7,061 nt of DNA from an uncultured Verrucomicrobiota bacterium (lineage in GTDB: Bacteria; Verrucomicrobiota; Kiritimatiellia; RFP12; UBA1067). The stretch covers positions 1 to 7,061 of the forward strand of contig CALZAJ010000082.1 in assembly GCA_945613785.1 (NCBI GenBank). Reading direction: 5' to 3'. The notes beneath the pieces were generated by a model. It worked only from the letters and a program-made list of their open reading frames with translations. It ran no database searches and had not been told where the DNA came from. The position numbers and the translations under genes are program-made. Positions 4,989-7,061 of the stretch are shown here, one piece after another; positions within the stretch are counted from its first letter, which is position 1, and every line of letters starts with the position of its first letter.

Positions 4989-5681
4989 TCATTTCTTCTT
5001 GCGCTTCTCCAGGTCGGCGATCTTCTTGGCCTGGGCGTCGATCTCCTTCTGGACCTTCTTGTTGATCTCGCACGCGTACTTGCCCGCCTCGAAGGCACCC
5101 TTCAGGTCTTCGATGAACTTGCCGAACGGGAACGGATCCTCTGCGTCCACTATGATCTTCGTTCCGACGAGCTTGCCACTCGGCGTCACGACAGCGATCG
5201 TCGGCAGATAGGCAACGGCGCCATGGCCAGAACCCGCGGTGAGACGTCCCACGATGATCTTCTCGGACTCCTTGATCGACTTGGTGTCGGCCTTCGGCTT
5301 CGCGTTCTTGTCCTTCTTTTGCCTGCCGCGCTGGTTGTTCTTCTTTTCCTTCAATTCGGGAACCTTGTAGTAATAGAGCAACGCATTCGGCGCCAAGAAG
5401 TCCTTGAACGCAGGATTGTCAATCGTCGCACGCTGGATCCGCGTCGACTCCTTGTCGCCCTGCAGTCCGATGAAGGCGACGATGGGCTGATCCTGGGACT
5501 CTGCGACCTATGACGCAAGCTCCCAGCTTGTATAGGGCTTCAGCTCCTTCCTGAGCTTTTTCTTGGCCGGCTCCGGCGCCGGAGGCGCTTCGGCCGCCGA
5601 CTCTTCCGCGAAACAGTCATTGATCGGCGCGACCAAGCACGCCGCCGACAGGACCACGAGGGTCATCAGCTTCTCTTTCAT
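4989..5681 (-). pseudogene. Secreted thioredoxin-fold protein lacking CXXC, with in-frame TAG at codon 58
   Basis: One reading frame of 231 codons runs from the ATG at 5681 to the TGA at 4989, broken only by TAG at 5508-5510. Residues 1-25 (MKEKLMTLVVLSAACLVAPINDCFA) are a Sec signal peptide, followed by an Ala/Pro/Glu linker. After the TAG come strand PIVAFIGL, helix NPAFKDFLA, strand NALLYYYKV, and YLPTIAVVTPSGKLVGTKI, which looks like the thioredoxin cis-Pro region. The place where redox members carry CXXC reads GLQGDKEST, so no disulfide chemistry is expected. A Lys/Arg-rich linker lies at about residues 110-140, and a charged helix (KKVQKEIDAQAKKIADLEKRKKK) ends the protein. The start overlaps the dehydratase stop as ATGA, with GGAGG ten bases upstream. 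Without readthrough only a short secreted peptide results. After the TAG there is no in-frame ATG; a TTG at 5396 preceded by AAGGA is the only weak restart. The frame stays intact for 173 codons beyond the TAG, which argues for a very recent lesion, a sequence error, or readthrough. Confidence 0.7.
5508..5510 (-). other. In-frame TAG (amber) codon inside the thioredoxin-like gene
   Basis: The minus strand reads GAG-CTT-GCG-TCA-TAG-GTC-GCA-GAG, giving ELAS, stop, VAES. It lies just before the first predicted core strand of the thioredoxin fold and well away from the usual active site. A CAG, AAG, GAG or TGG codon would each become TAG by one base change. No other gene here ends in TAG (eight TGA, one TAA), and none of the other genes contains an internal TAG. 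Confidence 0.9.
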
Positions 5682-6124
5682 ATTCTCTGTTCCTCCATAA
5701 AGCTCTTCACGTCTTCGGGCCGATACGCATTCAGCGTCGCACGGGCCACCGTCACATCGCCGTCCTCGATCGAGCAATCAAAGCTCGCCGCCTCGGCGTC
5801 ACTGAAATTGCACGCGGCCTTCACCAGATAGCGTCGCCCGACCTCGAACCGCTCGAGGTTCAGTTCCAGCTTGCGCGACCCCAGCAGGAAACCAGGACGC
5901 GCAGGGCCCTCATAGCCCGACTCACGGTCCGCGATGCCCGCCAGGGCCGCCGCCGTCTGGGCCATGAACTCGATCGCCACCCAACTCTCACACCACTCTC
6001 GCTTCGCCGTCACGGCCGCCACGAGCGATTCGCTCCCCTTGTCGAAGGAGACGATCTCATCGATCAGCACCATCGGCGGACGGTGCGGCAGGAAGTCCTC
6101 AAGCCGATAGGATGACGCTGGCAT
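5678..6124 (-). CDS. ApeP-like 3-hydroxyacyl-ACP dehydratase (hotdog fold)
   Basis: This 148-residue protein is a single hotdog-fold domain of the FabA/FabZ superfamily, of the ApeP type, which removes water from 3-hydroxyacyl chains on an acyl carrier protein in the cytoplasm. LPHRPPMVLIDEI (12-24) carries the expected catalytic His14, and IEFMAQTAAALAG (51-63) carries the acidic residue Glu52. GFLLGSRKLELNL (78-90), SFDCSIEDG (114-122) and ARATLNAYRP (127-136) match the ApeP pattern, as far as I recall it, better than FabZ. The start at 6124 lies 26 bases inside the ketosynthase gene and is backed by GGAGG five bases upstream, at 6130-6134. It directly follows an ApeO-like ketosynthase, the same apeO-apeP order as in aryl polyene clusters, and overlaps the next gene by ATGA. 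The pathway (aryl polyene or a related polyene lipid) is inferred. The ketoreductase and the other cluster genes would lie off the right edge. Confidence 0.85.
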   Translation of the reverse strand: MPASSYRLEDFLPHRPPMVLIDEIVSFDKGSESLVAAVTAKREWCESWVAIEFMAQTAAALAGIADRESGYEGPARPGFLLGSRKLELNLERFEVGRRYLVKAACNFSDAEAASFDCSIEDGDVTVARATLNAYRPEDVKSFMEEQRI

Positions 6125-7061
6125 TGGAACCTCCGAAGGCGAAACTGTTGCTCAGGGCCGACTTCACGTCGCCCGCTTCGATCAAAAGCGCACAGAGCGC
6201 GGCCTCGACGGCGCCCGCCGCCCCAAGGCAATGACCGGTCAAGGACTTGGTCGACTCACAGCGCGGACGCTCCACACCCTCGCCGAAGACGCGTCCGACG
6301 GCCAGCATCTCCATCGCATCATTGGCCTGCGTCCCCGTCCCATGCAGGTTGACGTAGTCGACGTCCGACGGATTCATCCCCGCCGCCGCCAACGCGGCCA
6401 GCATCGCCGCCTCGGCGCCAGTTCCCTCGGGATCCGGCGCCGTTGCATGGTGAGCGTCACTCGATTCCCCGACCGAACGCAGGACGATCGTCGGACCGTG
6501 CGACGTCGGACTTGCCTGATCGCCCCACTCTGCGATGAAAAGCGCCACGGCCTCGCCGAGATTGATGCCGTCCCGATCCGGCGCCAGCGGACGGCAACGT
6601 CCCTCGCTCAGCGCACCGAGCGCATGAAAGCCGTTCATCGCGAAACGGCAGCGTCCGTCGACGCCTCCCGTCACGACGGCATCGCACAGGCCGGCCTCCA
6701 AGAGACGCCGTGCGGCCCCGAAGGCCTTGGTCGCGCTCGAGCAGGCGGTTGAAATCGTATAGGCAGGACCCTTCGTGCCGAGCAGTTCCTTCAGGTACAA
6801 GGACGGCGTCCCCAGTTCGATCATCGAGAATTCGAGAGCCGCAGGCTTCTCGCCCTGCTCAAGCCAGGTCTCCACATGGCCCTGCGCCTCGTCGATTCCC
6901 GTGTTGCTCGCGCCCAGCACGATCCCGATGCGATCGGCCCCGTACTTTCCGACCAGGGCCTTGAGGGACTCCTTCAGCTCCGCGCTGCCGACCGCCAACT
7001 TGAGCAGACGGTTCGTGCGCATGTTCCACTGCGGCTCGGAAATCTCTGGCAAGTCGCCCGG
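6099..7061 (-). CDS. ApeO-like beta-ketoacyl-ACP synthase (5' end outside window)
   Basis: About 320 codons of a condensing enzyme are visible. The frame is open through the right edge (Pro-Gly-Asp-Leu before PEISEPQW), so the true start lies outside and roughly 50-70 N-terminal residues are missing. The full Cys-His-His set is present: Cys in STACSS (codon 6741-6743), His in NLHGTGT (codon 6342-6344), and Lys-SLTG-His (His codon 6231-6233), followed by LGAAGAVEAA. The segments VLGASNTGID, GPAYTISTACSS and GGVDGRCRFAMNGFHALGALS with RDGINLGEA closely resemble ApeO, the aryl polyene ketosynthase, as far as I can recall that sequence. FAFGGSNASVIL is the standard C-terminal motif. The enzyme would condense malonyl-ACP with the growing acyl chain in the cytoplasm. 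Adjacency to the ApeP-like dehydratase supports this reading. A general FabF/FabB role is the alternative. Confidence 0.88.
   Translation of the reverse strand, partial: PGDLPEISEPQWNMRTNRLLKLAVGSAELKESLKALVGKYGADRIGIVLGASNTGIDEAQGHVETWLEQGEKPAALEFSMIELGTPSLYLKELLGTKGPAYTISTACSSATKAFGAARRLLEAGLCDAVVTGGVDGRCRFAMNGFHALGALSEGRCRPLAPDRDGINLGEAVALFIAEWGDQASPTSHGPTIVLRSVGESSDAHHATAPDPEGTGAEAAMLAALAAAGMNPSDVDYVNLHGTGTQANDAMEMLAVGRVFGEGVERPRCESTKSLTGHCLGAAGAVEAALCALLIEAGDVKSALSNSFAFGGSNASVILSA
6130..6134 (-). promoter_or_regulatory. Dehydratase Shine-Dalgarno inside the ketosynthase C-terminal motif
   Basis: GGAGG on the minus strand ends five bases before the dehydratase ATG at 6124. The same bases encode the Gly-Gly of the conserved ketosynthase ending FAFGGSN, so the overlapping start is likely real and translation of the two genes is probably coupled. 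Confidence 0.65.

Noticed and set aside
4286..5065. Plus-strand open frame opposite gspG
   Set aside because: It crosses the AT-rich gap but is antisense to gspG and the thioredoxin-like gene and has no domain signature.
5508..5510. TAG read as a pyrrolysine or other catalytic recoded residue
   Set aside because: The position is outside any active site of the fold, no insertion-signal hairpin was recognised nearby, and no other in-frame TAG occurs in the window. It is kept only as a weak alternative.
5621..5681. Lipoprotein signal at LSAAC in the thioredoxin-like protein
   Set aside because: The residue at -3 relative to Cys is Ser, not Leu, Val or Ile, and a better signal peptidase I site (CFA before EES) follows. 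Ordinary secretion is more likely.
1..7061. CRISPR array, tRNA, rRNA or transposase
   Set aside because: No regularly spaced repeats, no tRNA- or rRNA-like sequence and no transposase motif were seen. Nearly all the DNA is accounted for by overlapping coding regions.

Overview
This window is one continuous run of nine leftward (minus-strand) genes with almost no intergenic DNA. Read in the direction of transcription (right to left), it carries: the 3' part of an ApeO-like beta-ketoacyl-ACP synthase; an ApeP-like hotdog 3-hydroxyacyl-ACP dehydratase; a secreted thioredoxin-fold protein gene broken by an in-frame TAG; five type II secretion pseudopilin genes in the classical order gspG-gspH-gspI-gspJ-gspK; and a RluD-family 23S rRNA pseudouridine synthase. 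A strong inverted repeat at the left edge lies just past the end of rluD and is the likely transcription terminator.

The sequence is GC-rich, uses ATG starts with GGAGG-type Shine-Dalgarno sites, and ends eight of nine genes with TGA and one with TAA. The source is a Gram-negative-type bacterium, since it has a type II secretion system and an aryl-polyene-type lipid cluster. The enlarged, acidic pseudopilins and the pseudopilin cassette separated from the other secretion genes suggest the Planctomycetota/Verrucomicrobiota/Kiritimatiellota/Lentisphaerota group. That placement is an inference with low confidence.

Layout: 6099-7061 ketosynthase (5' end outside the window); 5678-6124 dehydratase; 4989-5681 interrupted thioredoxin-like gene; 4508-4939 gspG; 3589-4479 gspH; 3140-3589 gspI; 2244-3143 gspJ; 1018-2247 gspK; 86-1018 rluD; 1-48 hairpin. 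Genes overlap by 26, 4, 1, 4, 4 and 1 bases at six of the eight junctions. The only gaps are 49 bases before gspG and 28 bases before gspH. The arrangement therefore looks like one translationally coupled operon, or two that meet at the AT-rich gap before gspG.

The ketosynthase and dehydratase would act in polyene or fatty acyl chain elongation on an acyl carrier protein. The pseudopilins would form the periplasmic pseudopilus that drives substrates through a type II secretin: GspG as the shaft, and GspH, I, J and K as the tip. The two most striking anomalies are adjacent. The thioredoxin-like gene has a TAG at codon 58, and the major pseudopilin GspG has Val in place of the otherwise near-invariant Glu5 of the mature protein, while the minor pseudopilins GspH, GspI and GspJ all keep Glu5. 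Each could come from a single base change, so assembly error, recent decay, recoding or real divergence all have to be weighed.
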